This document shows positions 12,301-25,475 of a stretch of 64,000 bases of DNA, one piece after another (position 1 is the first letter of the stretch; each line of letters starts with the position of its first letter). The notes beneath the pieces are model-generated. The model had not been told where the DNA came from and made no database searches. It saw only the letters and a list, made by a program, of their open reading frames with translations. Made by a program: the position numbers and the translations under genes. Origin of the DNA: Prochilodus magdalenae (taxonomy: Eukaryota > Chordata > Actinopteri > Characiformes > Prochilodontidae); the NCBI GenBank assembly GCA_024036415.1, contig JAMWET010003455.1:447001-511000 (forward strand). Reading direction: 5' to 3'.

Positions 12301-12800
12301 TGCTGTGACACACCGGATACACACATGATTCAGTTCATTGATTGCTTAACAGTAAGCCAGTGCGTTGATTCAGGTGCCCTGAGGCAGGAAGCAATATAAA
12401 GGCATAAAGTTCATGAAGTCGTGCCCTACAGCAATTCACAAAGAGAAAAGGCCGGCCACATGGAAAAGCTCGGAACATTTAACATGGTGTCAGTTTACAC
12501 CCTTCAGGACAAAGAGCTAATCAGGGGGGGGCAACAAAAGCTGTGGTGTGGGGAAAGGCTCTCCATATGGAGATCTGCACACAGTAGCCAGAACAATCCA
12601 AAAAGCAGGTTCTTTGGTGCTTTATTGAGCCAAACGTTGATGAATGATTTATCTTTTGTCAGATTGTCGCTGAGATTTCCAATGTACCTTACTGCACTTT
12701 AAAAATACATGACAAAGCCAAACTCTAGGGACCAAAAATACAGACCCTGGATTCTCGCAAATTTGTATTTCATGTTGGACCTTGACAAGACGCTCACACC
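9336..12800. other. Gene-free stretch with decayed repeats
   Basis: No gene recognised. Noted within it: a G-rich imperfect repeat at about 10215-10310, a transposon-like block at 10660-11035 sharing the cctcaaagttcaaagg motif with 16680, and a TTA-type microsatellite at about 11903-11930. Confidence 0.4.
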
Positions 12801-12879
12801 TACCGGAACTTGGCCAAAAAAAACCCTTCACATTTACAGGAGTTAAATTTGGTGGGTTGGTTTGACATTGTAAGACTTG

Positions 12880-13031
12880 TGAACTTGATGTCCTCCATGA
12901 GTTATCCTGTTAGTGCCAGCACAATTGGCAGACGGCAGCACAGTGCAGGACTACATGCACGCAGACTGTTACAACTGCCCATAACATCACGTCAACATCG
13001 TTTCAGTCATAATCACATGATCAATGACTAG
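12880..13031 (+). pseudogene. Tc1-like transposase HTH fragment, copy 1
   Basis: Open frame SYPVSASTIGRRQHSAGLHA followed by RRLLQLPITSRQHRFSH. This matches the second helix-turn-helix of a Tc1-like transposase (pattern VSASTI.RRL...GL.ARRP...LT.RHR). It is truncated at MIND-stop, with no catalytic domain following. The same segment occurs, on the opposite strand, within 19942-20307 and 25476-26045. Confidence 0.7.
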
Positions 13032-13926
13032 TGGACATCGAGTGGACTATTCTGTGAAACTCCTATTAGCTACTGAAGTCTAGCACCATATCTGTTGTTC
13101 ACTTCAAAGCAGAGTACACTTGAATCTGCATAATCGTTCATACGTGATTGATCGGCCAGATTCTTTAGATAGCAGCTATGATGCTAATGGAAGGTCTGTT
13201 ATTAGCATCAGTAGCCTGTAATGCTTTCTGAAGAGAAGACTAATTGCTTTGTTGCATCACTGTTGCCTAAATAGCCATCTAACGTGGGGCTTTATGGAAT
13301 GAAATAAAGCAGATGTGACCACCAGGCATCAGCTTAGCATGATCTGACAGACAAAAGAAGCAAATTGCTACTTAACTGGGCCATTTGTGGTGATAACAAA
13401 AGAAAAAGTGGGGTGAAGGGTGAAAAGGAGTCGAGATAAATAATGAGCCATCAGCATAACAAGAGTTGATATATGAGTGGATGGAAAAAATAAGTCATAG
13501 AGAGAGAAAAGATAAAAACAGCCCTAAGAGCCTGTTGCTTGTAGCACACACACACATGGTTGATGGGGTTGTGGTGGTGGCGCTGACTCAACTGCCAATG
13601 TGTGAAAGAAGGAAATGGTGAGCAGTTTCACAGTATCAGTGGTTTTCTACCATCATACGCCAGCAGGTGAAGAAGAATCCACCTGATATTGAGTCATTTA
13701 ATAACCGGAGAGATTCTTTAATCAGGATCTCCATCTCTAAGAACACATCAAAGTTACATCAGAGCCAGAGTTAAAGAAAGCACAAGTCCACAAAGCACAA
13801 AAGTCAGACCCAGGGAAGTATGTGAACACAACACTAGGTTTCTTAAGGGTCTTACTCAACACACAAGCACTGCTGCGGTTCAAGTTGCTGGCACAGCTCA
13901 CACTAACAATTTACAAATGTTTATGA
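13032..13926. other. Unassigned intergenic stretch
   Basis: No gene or bounded repeat recognised. Confidence 0.4.
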
Positions 13927-13982
<56 letters not shown>

Positions 13983-14011
13983 GTCTCTCTCTCTCTCTCT
14001 CTCTCCTCCTA

Positions 14012-14057
<46 letters not shown>
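13927..14057. repeat. (CT)n microsatellite
   Basis: About 130 bp of CT dinucleotides with a few CTGT and CCTCCTATCA interruptions. It ends directly at cagtactgtgcaaaagtc, which resembles a terminal repeat of a Tc1-like element. Confidence 0.95.
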
Positions 14058-14060
<3 letters not shown>

Positions 14061-14689
14061 ACTGTGCAAAAGTCAGAAACCATTTTTCAGTTTTTTCTAC
14101 CATTATATTCCCATTATATTATTATATCATTATATTATTATATTATTATAACTCCCAGCCAAACAAGTACATAAACATTCCCACTAACCCCACCACACTT
14201 TATACTTATTTTTTTAGCAGCTGGTGGCAAAAAACAAAGTGAAAGTACATCTCTGCCTGGTTTCCTAAATGGGCCGAGCCCTACTAAAAAATAAGTGAAA
14301 GCAGCGTGGAGTTCATGGTTTTTGGGCACCTCGTGGTCTCTTGTTTCACTGAAGTTTGAGTGATCAAAGTTGTTTCGTGCACAAGAGACCCATGCCAGCA
14401 AACTTTCTACCATCAGAAATTGGGTTGTTTTTGGGTAAATTCATGTTTATCTTGGATTTGGGCCCTCAGGCAGGACTTCATTAAAACATGGTGCCTTTAT
14501 GGGAGTCACTGTATGGGCTCAAGAACACTTCCCAAGAAGTCTGTGAACATAGTTTGTTGCGACATTCACAAATTCAAAGTTGAAACTCTACCGTGCAAAA
14601 AAGAAACTAGGTATTTACAAATCCAGAAACGCCACCACATTCTCTGGGCCTAAGCTCATTTAACATTGACTGAGGCAAAATGAAAAGTT

Positions 14690-14886
14690 GTTCTGTGGTC
14701 CGATTAATCAATATTTTAAATTCTGTTTGGAAATCACAGACGCCGCATCCTCTGGACTAATGAACAGAGCGATTATCTGGCTTATCAGCACACAGATCAA
14801 AATGGTATTGGTAGGGGTCACTTGCACTCTGTGAAGGATCTATTAATGCTGCATGATATACTGAGGTTTTAGAGCAACGTATTACA
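14690..14886 (+). pseudogene. Tc1-like transposase relic (central domain)
   Basis: Read in one frame, with stops, the stretch gives WSD-stop-SIF followed by ILFGNHRRRILWTNEQ and later L-R-F-stop-SNV. This fits the second-Asp region of a DD34E transposase (WSDESxFxxxFGNHGRRV). At least three in-frame stops make it dead. Confidence 0.6.
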
Positions 14887-14889
14887 TTC

Positions 14890-16096
14890 TGCATGTATTA
14901 CAACTGCATGGGTCTGTGGTAAAACAGTCTGGGTGCTAAAGTGACCACCCTGTGGTTCAGACAGCTCACACATTGAAAACATTTTCACACATTGTGTATG
15001 GAAAGTATGACAAAGGAGAAACCAAACATTCTGAAATCCTGTGTCATGCAGAAATATGAAACATATTCATTTCAAAACGAAAAAATAAAAATTGGTCTCA
15101 GTTCCCAAATGCTTACAATGCTAGAAGAAGAGGTCACGATCACAGTGTTCCCAAAGTTCCCAAAAACTTTCAGATTCAGATTATTCTTTGTATTTTGATG
15201 AACACTAAACTTAACAAATACATGCATACATCATGCAGAAAGTCAAAATATGGCATATATACAAACACTTTACAATGACGAGAGAGTTAATTCTGTAGTG
15301 AGTGCGTTCACCCTTTATTGCAGCGTCGATTCTTTTTGTCAAGGAAATCTGTGCAGACATGCTTCCACAATTTCACTCTTTAGAGATTGTAGCATTTTCT
15401 GCTTTTCATAATTTAAATTTGATAATACAGTAAAATGCTGCAGAAACAAAAGGCTAAATTCACAGTAGAAAGAACAACTCGTTTCAGGCCTTTTCTTTTT
15501 CACCATATACCATGAAATTTACACCACCATGTTAAGAGCAACACAGTTTCAAACTGTGTCAAAAACGGCTTCAGCAGTAGGAATATATGAAACCAACTAA
15601 GCTATGTTTCAGTACACTAGAGAGTTGTAGGACAGCAATGATTTTGAGGAACCAAGAAGTAGAATCTTGTTCTCTTGAGAAAAAAGCGGATGTGAAAGTT
15701 TTGTGATGGAGAGTTTATCAAGCATATGTAAATACTTGTAACCTCTGCAGCTCTCTAAACAAATGAGTTCCTCAAAAGCTACAGGCTACTAATATTCAAA
15801 AACTCCTCAGAACCATATCAAAGCACCTTCACCTCTGCTTTCACGTGCCAAGCAGTGTCAACACCTTCCCTCAAGCATACAGAGGGCATACAGAGGTCTC
15901 AAATGTTCGGATATTACAAAATGTGAACCAATTTACACTTCTGCTCTACAAGTAGTACGTTAGCTAGCATTAGCACCATGCTAGCTTTAGCACTAGCTGT
16001 TAGCCCAGTTTCTAGTCCGAGCAATTATACCACTTAGTTTAGCGTACAAAATTTAAGAATACACATCATCTTTCTCTATTTTGCTGTTGTAAGAGA
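14890..16096. other. Intergenic, repeat-like pieces only
   Basis: No gene recognised. The block gcattttctgcttttcat at about 15391 recurs near 4560 and, changed, near 16710, so part of this is an old interspersed repeat. Confidence 0.4.
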
Positions 16097-16284
16097 TTTA
16101 CATTTACGGCATTTAGCTGACACTCATATTACAGGTAGGTCGTTGTGGTGTTAGGAGTCTTGCCCAGGGACTCTCATTGGTGTAGCACAGCATAGTCACC
16201 CAGACCAGGATTTAATGCCCAGTCTCCCACATGTGGAGATGGCACCCCGGGTAGTGGTGTTATCCACTGAGCTACACCAACCAC
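16097..16284 (-). repeat. tRNA-derived SINE, minus orientation
   Basis: On the minus strand it reads gtggttggtgtagctcagtgg (A-box-like), then ggagactgggcattaaatcc (decayed B-box), gctacaccaatgagagtcc, and ends at the tail gctaaatgccgtaaatgtaa. It is the same family as the copy at 53480-53692. Confidence 0.8.
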
Positions 16285-16639
16285 TATTGCTGTAAGCTAT
16301 TGTTGTGATAGAGAACTGTTTATGATGAAAGCTTACTCTGAATGACATAAATTATATCTGACTACTGTTGCGTCCAAAGCGGCATACTGCTGTAATTAAT
16401 AGTATGTCTGTGTCTATAGAAGTCCATTTATCAGTGTAGTATGTGTAGTGTAGTCATATGTGGTTTTGGATACAGCTTATATATTTAGAAGGCTAGATTT
16501 GACCAATGCACTAATATTATGCATCTTTATAATGAAAAATAAACAAAGAAAGAAAAGAAAATCTCCTTGATGCGTAGCTGAGTAAACTACTTTATATATT
16601 TATATATATATATACTTTATACTTAGGCCGTCCACTCAT

Positions 16640-17278
16640 TGGCCTTACTATGAAAAATCTGCAGGGATGTTTTTACATACCTTCAAAGTTCTGTCCTAGA
16701 GTTGGTTGCATTTTCTACTTTTCACCATTCAAATAATCCCAAACACATTCAGTGATATTCAGGGCTGAACTCTGGGGTGGTCTGTCTATTATTTTGAGAA
16801 CACAAGCAGCTTGTTTGAGTCTTGTTTGATCTGTAATGTGTAATCTGTAAGTGTACTGTCAAATGTAATGTGCTTTTATTATTTTTAGCCTGTGGTCTGA
16901 AGGAAACCTGGTAAAGGACATGTTCTCAGAGGATGTGTTTGAGTGGGTGAGATAGTGCTTTTGCGTTTACACCTAGGACCTCTCTCTAGGACCTAAACAG
17001 CGAGTTAGATCTTCTTCTTGAGCCTGAGCGTGTGACATTAATATACAATAATGTGTGATGGTGTCCGTATAACACCTGCTAAATCTGTCCCGGCACCTCG
17101 GGCTTTCAAATGATTAATTAAGGCTTTACAAGGTGACTCACAGCGGTACACACTCACCATCCTTTAGTGTTCTCCTGAACGCTTTGTGTTACTACATCTT
17201 TCAGTTTCAACACACAATATCAGACTGTGCTCGCCGCTTTAATGACCATTTTGACTGGTCTTATGCACAGTACTGATT
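16640..17278. mobile_element. Decayed non-autonomous DNA transposon
   Basis: It includes gggatgtttttacataccttc and gatattcagggctgaactctggg and closes with tcttatgcacagtactga, an inverted form of the cagtactgtgcaaaagtc end seen at 14057. At 17375-17470 there is a block resembling the palindromic MITE core. Boundaries uncertain. Confidence 0.4.
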
Positions 17279-18337
17279 TATCGCTGCTGTCGGAACAGCT
17301 CCTCCATTTTCTCCATTTCATTGTTTTTTGTTTTGACCGAATGTGAAGCACCTGTTGCTCTTTGCATTACGAGTAAATATTATGATGAGTGGACCAAAGG
17401 AAGTGGCACAAACTCTGGTTCCACTGACTTACACTAAGAGTACAGTAAGTTTTTCTCCCTCCTGTACAGTTCTGAGAGCAGTCAAATAGTAGCAATGTAC
17501 ATAAATAGTACTAGAACACTGTAGTATACAGTATAATAAGAAAACACTGCAGATGATTACCAATTATATAGAAATGCTCTTAGAACCGGAAATTTTCACT
17601 TCATTCAAAGGCAAGATGGTTGTCTGAGCACATTACAGCAGAATGAAGACAACTGGTGAAGTAATCAAGTGAGTAGCCTTACTGAGCACAGGAACACTTT
17701 TTAGTCTGCTTAGTCATTAGGGCGTATTAGCTTTGACGTTATCTTCCAGACAGCTGCCCACACTAAACAGGCTTTCCTAAGGAGATACAGTGTCAATTCC
17801 CAGATTAGGGGTGGATGAATAGTCCTGGTCATGAATCACATGCAATCCTAAATCGCTTCAATGTCCATCTGAGCACATAAGGCTCTTCTGAAGGATATCT
17901 GATGTAAGGTAGCAGAAGATGTAAACTGACAACGGCAGAGTAGAAACAGCAGTGGTGACTTTTCAGTGCAGCTGAGAGCAGCTGAAGTTCAGCTTGAAGA
18001 ATTTAATGATATTCATGAAAGACTTAGAAAGGGGTTTTCCCAGAGATGAGTCAACTCGGTCCAGGCAAATGCTGACAATCTGACACCTCAGCTAAGGGTA
18101 TTAGCCTAGTCACAGCATAAGGTACTTACCTAGTAGCTTTTAGCTGAAAACAGCACCAGGGCGTATATACTGCCCTCACTACTCACTACTGCAAGATGAG
18201 ATTTGCTTTATTACCAGATTCTTCTCAGAATGGTTCTGATCCACCTTACATGGTGCAGTGATAACATTCTGGTGTCTAGGTTAGTTAGCTAATTTCAAAC
18301 ATCATAAACTATAGTATTAATATATAACTAAAATAAG
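17279..18337. other. Unassigned intergenic stretch
   Basis: The first part overlaps the MITE-core-like block at 17375-17470. I see nothing else that I can name. Confidence 0.35.
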
Positions 18338-18605
18338 TTGACCGACTGCCTGTCCAGGATGTTTCCTGTCCTCTGCCAAATGAGCAGACCTGCACTCAAC
18401 TGTTTGTCTTTTTTTCATCCCTCGTTCTTCCCAAGGAATCCAATGAATTGTCAACCCAATTCAAACCCCATTGTTTTCTTTAACCCACAGCCACCAAAAG
18501 GGCCGCCTGTCCAGGATGCTTCCTGCCTTTTGCCCATTGAGCACTGAGATAGGCTCCAGCAGCCCCCACGACCTATAAGAATAAGTGGCTTATAAGATGA
18601 ATGAA
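18338..18605 (+). repeat. Common teleost interspersed repeat, copy 1
   Basis: It contains cctgtccaggatgcttcctgc, gagataggctccagcagccc and aagtggcttataagatgaatga, a very common fish repeat that ends in GAATGA units. The copy at 49990-50240 is in the opposite orientation. A cctgtccaggatg block occurs twice (18348 and 18506), suggesting a partial duplication. Family not assigned. Confidence 0.7.
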
Positions 18606-19560
18606 GGTTTAAAGGTTAATTCTATTAAACCTATACGGCTTAAGGCTGTTGTTTATCTGTACTGTCACTTTGAGTGAACCATCCTTTTCTTGTCTGTATT
18701 CCTGGCTTTGGCTGTAATCGTTGATCTGGTAGTCACATAGACGCACACGCTTGACAGCTCTGCAAACATATTTAGGGAAAGCAGAAAGCAGGGAAAGCAG
18801 ATAGGAAAGGAAGATGCATTCAGCTACTACACCAGTTCTGACCAGCCAAGACTGACTAATCCTGACAGTAGTGGAGTCGATTCCAACAGATTCAATTAGT
18901 TGACTTCAGCATATCTGGGAGTTGGCCAGCGATCTTCCACTCTGTCATCGCCATGCTTTTCCACTGTAATTGCCTGGAGGGACTTTAATGGAGGCCTACG
19001 TGACGCAGGAATGAGTTTGAGTTTGAGTTTGTTTAGTTACAGGGCCCTAAACAAAGCCAGAGCTGCTTGTCAGCTGTTGTAAGCACAACCTCTCACAAAA
19101 ACGCTTTGTCCTGTACCACTCTGTGCTCCAGTGTAGATTTCCTTCATGATAAGTCTGGTAGTAAACAACGATATGAGGAAACAAAGGCACATGGAAATTC
19201 AAGGGAGAAAAAGGAACAATATTTTTTTTGCAAAATGTGGTGGAAATGTGGATGAAGCTAAAGCTAACTTCTTCTGTGACAGTTTCAAATTTAAACTGAA
19301 CTAAAATGTTACATTCTGGCACCGGCACACCATTAAGGTAACTGGTGCGTTAGTTAATGTGGAAGGGAAAAAGTGATCATGATGATGATTGGGCTTGATG
19401 AAAAATAAAGCTCTCTGTCCTGAACATCCAGGTTATTACATCAACAGATTTTTCCTTCCCTAAAGACACAATCATATTTTGGGATCACAATGCTGAGATT
19501 CATTGGGTACAGAATGTGAAAGAGTGGCACGTGAGGAATCATTGTACGCATATATTAGGC
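18606..19560. other. Unassigned intergenic stretch
   Basis: No gene recognised on either strand. A short GAGTTT tandem lies at about 19011-19035. Confidence 0.4.
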
Positions 19561-19564
19561 AATA

Positions 19565-19699
19565 CAGTGTCCTGAACTTAACCCTATTGAAAGTCCCTGG
19601 GATGTGCCAGAGTGGCTTGTCTCTCCCGCTGTCAATACAGGACCTCAGTCCAACATTAAAACAGCTCTGGATGGAAATGAATATTGTGATGTTACTTAA
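19565..19699 (+). pseudogene. Tc1-like transposase C-terminal fragment
   Basis: The frame reads CPELNPIESPWDVPEWL and runs to GNEYCDVT-stop. The pattern PDLNPIENLWD is the third catalytic (Glu) motif of DD34E Tc1/mariner transposases. No N-terminal or central part is attached in frame. Confidence 0.75.
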
Positions 19700-19742
19700 G
19701 GTTTCTGAAATCAAAGCTAAACATGGTCCAATTAAATATTAG

Positions 19743-19806
19743 AGCTGCCAGGCAGTGGGCCAGGCAGTGGGCCAGGCAGTGGGCCAGGCGGTGGGCCAGG
19801 CGGTGT
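19743..19806. repeat. 12-bp tandem repeat (5 units)
   Basis: Unit ggccaggcagtg repeated five times, the last two as ggccaggcggtg. GC-rich compared with its surroundings. Confidence 0.9.
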
Positions 19807-19929
19807 ATGTGTATATGTACACTCACTGTTAAAAGAATAGCTGCACCCAGAAGGGAGTGTGGGAGTTCAGTGCTATTGGGAAGGAAGATAAAGGTTACTA
19901 GGAACAAAATTATGACAATTTTAGACTAA

Positions 19930-20445
19930 TATGGGTAATATTTATTGAGCTACACATATAAAGTTGTGTCTCAGTATGGTGTCGGGCTGCCATCTCAGCA
20001 CGGAGTTGTAGAGATTCCTAATGGTGTCCTCTGATAATCCATCCCATTGGATATTCTCACACAGCTCCTGCAGATTTTGCAGTAGGGGTGGAGATGGAGT
20101 GACACTAGGCCTTCTGGACATATGATGCATGACAACAAACCAATACAGTCTGGCATGACAACATAGCAGTCTTTGGTGACGTGGTGTTAAGGGTGGGCGT
20201 CTTAACGGGCTGCCTGCATTTAGTCCTGTGTCATGCAGTCGCCTGTCAATAGTGCTGGCACTAACAGGATGACTCATGGGGAGCATCACTGCCCGCTGAA
20301 TGTCCACAATTGTGGATGCTGGGTCAGTCAGGTACAGCGATATGGTTGCTTACGTCACATGTGTGGCCGAGCATTGAATCACTCGCATGTCTCACAATGT
20401 CTTGCTGGTTGATTCCTTCTGGGTGCAGCTATTTGTGCAGTTATT
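19930..20445 (-). mobile_element. Internally deleted Tc1-like element, copy 2 of the VSASTI family
   Basis: The minus-strand frame 20307-19942 reads SHPVSASTIDRRLHDTGLNA, then PLTPRHQRLLCCHARLYW, then jumps to QWDGLSEDTIRNLYNS. The DNA-binding part and the C-terminal end of a Tc1-like transposase are joined in one open frame, with the Asp-Asp-Glu core missing. The ends are marked by atttattgagctacacatat at 19938 and an AT-rich attcttttgaagatgagtgt near 20442. Confidence 0.75.
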
Positions 20446-21130
20446 CTTTTGAAGATGAGTGTATAGTGTGTCTCTGGATCCCTTAGCCCACCACCGACAC
20501 TACACTATGGCTCACTAAGACAAAAAGGTTTAGGCATGTATTCAGTCATGCTAAATCTTTTAGCTGCTCTGTGCTTGTTCTGCTGTGAGGCCAACCGTCA
20601 AAGAGCTAACGAGTGAACCACTCCAAACATTGTGTTCATGATTCACTGAATCGTTTACAAACGTGTCATAAATGAATCAGAATGGTGTGTGGTCAGTGAT
20701 TGACACCCTGGCTAAACACTGCAGAGATTCATGTTTGTATGTGTATGGACACAGACACATGAGTCACTCTCCATGATGGAAACAAGTTCTCCCTGCTGGG
20801 TTCCACTCCCTCACGGCGAGACCAGACTTGAACTCAACCGTGCAAACAGAAGGTTTTTTCCTCCTTTTTTTTGCTGAGAACACTCATCCATGTTCTCTTC
20901 CTTCTACAAAGAGACATGCATGAACAAGAACGGGGTAGGTATGTGTACCGCCGTTAAGATTTAGTAGAGATCAGCTTGGCAGGATGTGTGTACCTTCCCA
21001 GATCAGATACAGGCTGGGGTTAGATATGTGTGCAAACATAGTATGTGGTCGACAGCCTACTACAGACTCATACACACCTTCCAACGCTCACGCCCTCTAT
21101 CATAACAACACTGGAGCATGAGTATGTTAC
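20446..21130. other. Unassigned intergenic stretch
   Basis: No gene or bounded repeat recognised. Confidence 0.4.
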
Positions 21131-21131
21131 T

Positions 21132-21372
21132 AACACACACACACACACACACACTCACATATACACATACATACACACACACACACACACTCACATATAC
21201 ACATACATACACACACACACACATCCTTACATATACACATACATACACACACACACACATACTCACATATACACATACATACACACACACACACATACAT
21301 ACTTACACACGCACAAACACACACATACACATACACATACTCACATATACACACACACACACACACATACAT

Positions 21373-21407
<35 letters not shown>

Positions 21408-21424
21408 TACATACATATACACAC
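21132..21424. repeat. Compound (CA)n / (CATA)n microsatellite
   Basis: About 290 bp of CA and CATA units with a repeated higher-order block (CA tract, then tcacatatacacatacata) of roughly 44-48 bp in the left half. The long open frames across it on both strands are artefacts of the repeat. Confidence 0.95.
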
Positions 21425-24400
21425 TCCTGCTGACTCCTGCACACTACTGCACTCCTCTCAGTGTCATTTATTTATCCCTTGTTCTTTCCATAGACTCTCA
21501 TTCATTTTGTCCCCACACAGTCCCCATGGTTTTCTTTGCCTGTCACCAAAATTCACGTACTTGTTGTTGTTAGAGTAAACAAGCAATTTATAAGATGCCC
21601 CATCATATTGAATTCGTACTTAACAATAGGGGGGGACATATCACCAAAAAATGTGGTGTCCACCCCTAAATACACAGACCCTTTTCCTTAATGTTAGCAT
21701 GAACAGCTGTTTACTTACAAGCCTAGAAGAAACGTTTCACGCTGCAGCATCAAATTTCATGATTTTATTCACCACGTGTGTCTCCAGTGGCGGAGAGCAA
21801 CACCAATGTTATCTCTTGTCTTAGCATGCATACTCTGCTGACCTCTACGCTCTCATTATTAATGAGAGCAGTGGTCAGTAGATTGGTGTGTCTTGGCTAG
21901 CACCTTCTTTTTCAGAAACCAGACCTTTCATTGGAAGTATATTAATCATCAAAAACAGAAGTGTCTAAATACTTAGACTGCATATTATCATTAGTGTGTG
22001 CACAGACGTGTGAAGGGGTGTGTGTGGCGGTCAGTGGCTGGGTTAGCACTTCCTTCCTTTTCCCCTTAAAAAAAAAAGATGATGTGCATTTTGTTTGTGT
22101 GTGTAAGAAACATCACAAACTCTATTTTGAACAGTGTAATTTAAGACAAACAGAACTTCAGATGTTTCAGGCATGAAATCATCCTACATATTATTTAGGA
22201 TCCCCAGGACTAATGAGCCTGTTTAATAGTTAACTCATTCTGCATATACGACTGGAAGGTCTGGCTTTGGGAGGCATAAATGTCTAAACTGAATTGTATT
22301 TTGATGCACTGTATTGTAAACTGCATGTACATAACAGAGATTTGTAGGCTTAATTTATATAACAATGGATTATGACACTTGGATAAATGTCATTGAACCT
22401 GGTTACTTCATTCAGATGCACCTGACCACTTGCTCAGCTCAACCAGGTATAACCTAAAATGAAATGAATGTAAAAAAAACTATTCCCACAGTATAAAGGC
22501 CATTACCATATAATATGTTAGTACTGCACTGCTATAATAGTGGAATACTCCAGATACCTCTTTAATAACAGTAGATGTCAATATCTGAGCTGTTAGCAAG
22601 ACGTACAGAAGCACTGGTCGCCTTCTTATAACGCTGTCTTGCCGCAGCAGCCCCATGGCGACTTGTAAGAGGGTTTTATTTGATGCTAATTGCTTCCAAC
22701 CATGCCATTTAGAACAATTACATCCCGTGGGAAGATTGCTCAAACACTGCTTCTCCTGTATTATAGCCTTGATCATGGAAAGGTGAGACTTTCTCCAGCA
22801 TGCTATTGATATGCATGAATTAGCAGGGTTTATATATTGCCACAAAGCGTTATATGACTTATACAACCATAGCTGGACCATGCCAAAATTAGTTCATGTT
22901 TTTTAAATGATTGTCATGGTTCTACATAACCATTGTCCTCTGTAAAGAACCCATGAAGAATCAGTACTGCAACGAAGACTACTGGCACTGACTCCTGCAC
23001 TGGCAGCAGTTACGCCACAGTTACTTATGACTCATAAATCTGATCATTTTTGACAAGCTCCCCAGCTGCTGCTATAAGAACAGAAACGTCAGTCAATGAA
23101 CTTTCTGTTCTTTTAGTAAGTGCAGTGGAAATGTAGCCCAAGGTAATATGCTACAGATGTGGTGGATTAAGATTAGAGTGTTCCTTGAAGTAGACTGGAG
23201 CATACCAATAAGCTGGAATGATGTTAATTTGAAATTTGTTATATGCAGGCTAAGTTACTCAGTAGCTCTTATGTAACATGTAAAGTGTGCTATGAGAGTG
23301 GCGAACAGGAGAAGTGTGAAGTTCCTCAGAGCTGTAAGAGGTGGACTGAACATGAGATTGAGTTCCTCACCTGGTCAGTTGCAGAATGAAGGACAGAAGA
23401 AACTTCACATGAGGGAGAGATGGCCTGGTAATGCAGGAAAGTCACGCTAGCTGGCTCTGATGCTTCCTCTTCTTGGTGGTGACTGGTGTTTATCTTATTT
23501 CCTCAGTAGTTTCTTCTAAATGGGACTTTTTACACGCCCAGCAAATAGAGGCTTCTATATTCTGTATTCCTTCATGTCTGGATCTCTCTCGTTCTCCTCT
23601 CACTCCCCCGCCCTCTTTTCTGTAGCTGTCAGGTTCACTGTGGCGCACCCCAGGACAGGAGAGGTGGAGCTTCTCTTTTGTCTTCTCCTCCTCCTTTCCT
23701 CTTATCTGCCCTTATCTGCGGCCCTGTCTGAGCTCATGCATGACTCCCCATAGCAGAGGTTACACACTCGAAGGCTGTATATTCCTTGAATCTCTCCCAG
23801 GTGTGAATCATGTCCACCTGCGTTCACATTGCCCTTAAATTTCCCAATCAACATCCTGCTTTAGGAGGCTGGCTCAAACAGTAGGAATACCTTTACCAGT
23901 AGGCTGTCAGCGCTATCAAGGCAAGGCTGTGCTAATAAAGATAAGTGCACATACTTGCATTACTACTCATGTGAGGTGTTTTGCAAAAGTCAGAGACCAC
24001 CCTTTATTAATTTCATTTCCAGTCCAGATGGCTAATGTACGAAAATGAACCCTTTTTACAGCTAGCTGCTGAGAAAATCCAAAATGTTAGCTTTCCAGAA
24101 GCCTTTAGTGAAAACAGGAAACAGGAGATTTTGCAAATTCAGCAAAAAATTGGTGGTGTTCTCAAAACAAGACACAAGAAAGACCAGAGTCTGGACCTTG
24201 CTTGCATCATGAGAAGCAGAAAATAAAACCAGGCGTGTAAAGACTACCCTATAGATTTCTTGAAAATGGAAAGGTCATCAAAGGTAAGGAAAAACAGAAA
24301 CTAAGGGTGCGTCTCAAGTGTTCACTCAATGCTTCACTAGTTTCGGAGAATGTAGAATGTAGTACAGATATGAATGTCAGTGTCGAGAATACTCAATCCA

Positions 24401-25319
24401 CAGTGCACACTCAGAACCAGTTGATCTTGAGCATGGAATGATTGACACTATTGCCCGAACAGAAAGGGAGGAGCTTCTCACGTCTAGAAAATCTTGAACT
24501 TGGTGGATGCTGATGCGGCAGGGGATGTGGTGGTGGTGGGAAATAGTTCATGAGTTCAGCCCAGATATATATGAGTTCAACCCAAATCTGTTAAAACAAT
24601 GTGTAATTATTAATGTACTCTAGGAAATAATGCCTTTACTTGTTTGGGTTTTGTAATTAAAACCTCCACCAATGCAACCCTGAGAGTCCAGCAACATAAA
24701 CTTCCTGTTAGTAGGAAATGCTGTAGCATGCTAATATTGTGTGTACTTGCCTGCTGAACGCATACTATTAAGACTAGCACAGAGCTTATGCCGTGTAGTA
24801 TTAGTGTGTAGGACACAACTAAGGCCCAGCCTCAGCCTCCTGAAGAGGATGTAACCGAAAGATATATTTAGTTCTAGGAGGCTCTATGATTGTTTTTCTT
24901 GATACTGAAAAATTAATATATTAGATCGGAGAAGAAGCACCAGCAGTGCCACAATTAACCATACCACAAAATTCTGAATTTTTATCTGAATAATTAGCCT
25001 ACCTTATTCAACAATCCTCACACTGAGCTGGAATGGAACTCATTGTGTTCTCTTTTAATGGGACTTGCGGTTATTCTGAAGTACTAGTATTCATGACACT
25101 TCTTAATTTTAGGTTATGTGTTTTCTAGCATTTATTTACTGGGTTACTGAGCTAAGGACTCTTATTGTGAAGGGCGGGGAAATGAGCCGTGTGGTGTATG
25201 TGTGTAAAGCAGGTTCAACCCGCTCTCACTGTGTAATCTCTGGAATGTTAGAATATAAGAAAATATCTGGAAGAACTGAGAGTCGATCAAGAGCCGAATC
25301 TAGTCATCTAGTCATCAAA

Positions 25320-25322
<3 letters not shown>
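21425..25322. other. Gene-free stretch
   Basis: About 3.9 kb without a recognised gene. The longest open frame (22881-22480, minus, 133 aa) has no motif I know and a length possible by chance. At 23980-24290, gcaaaagtcagagaccacc followed by a decayed reading frame looks like a DNA-transposon relic. At 22640-22830 the sequence is unusually free of repeats (see findings). Confidence 0.4.
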
Positions 25323-25357
<35 letters not shown>

Positions 25358-25388
25358 TTTAAAACACAATATTTGATCTGTAATTAAG

Positions 25389-25464
<76 letters not shown>
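25323..25464. repeat. Two (TA)n arrays
   Basis: TA tracts at 25323-25355 and 25392-25464, separated by 36 bp. They abut the decayed Tc1-like element that follows, consistent with expansion at a TA target site. Confidence 0.95.
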
Positions 25465-25467
<3 letters not shown>

Positions 25468-25475
25468 ATTTAAAT

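Noticed and set aside
21045..21578. Open frames of 177 and 151 codons rich in Thr-His
   Set aside because: Artefact of the CA/CATA microsatellite.
22480..22881. 133-codon minus-strand frame
   Set aside because: No recognisable domain, no splice partner seen, and a length expected once or twice by chance in this much sequence.
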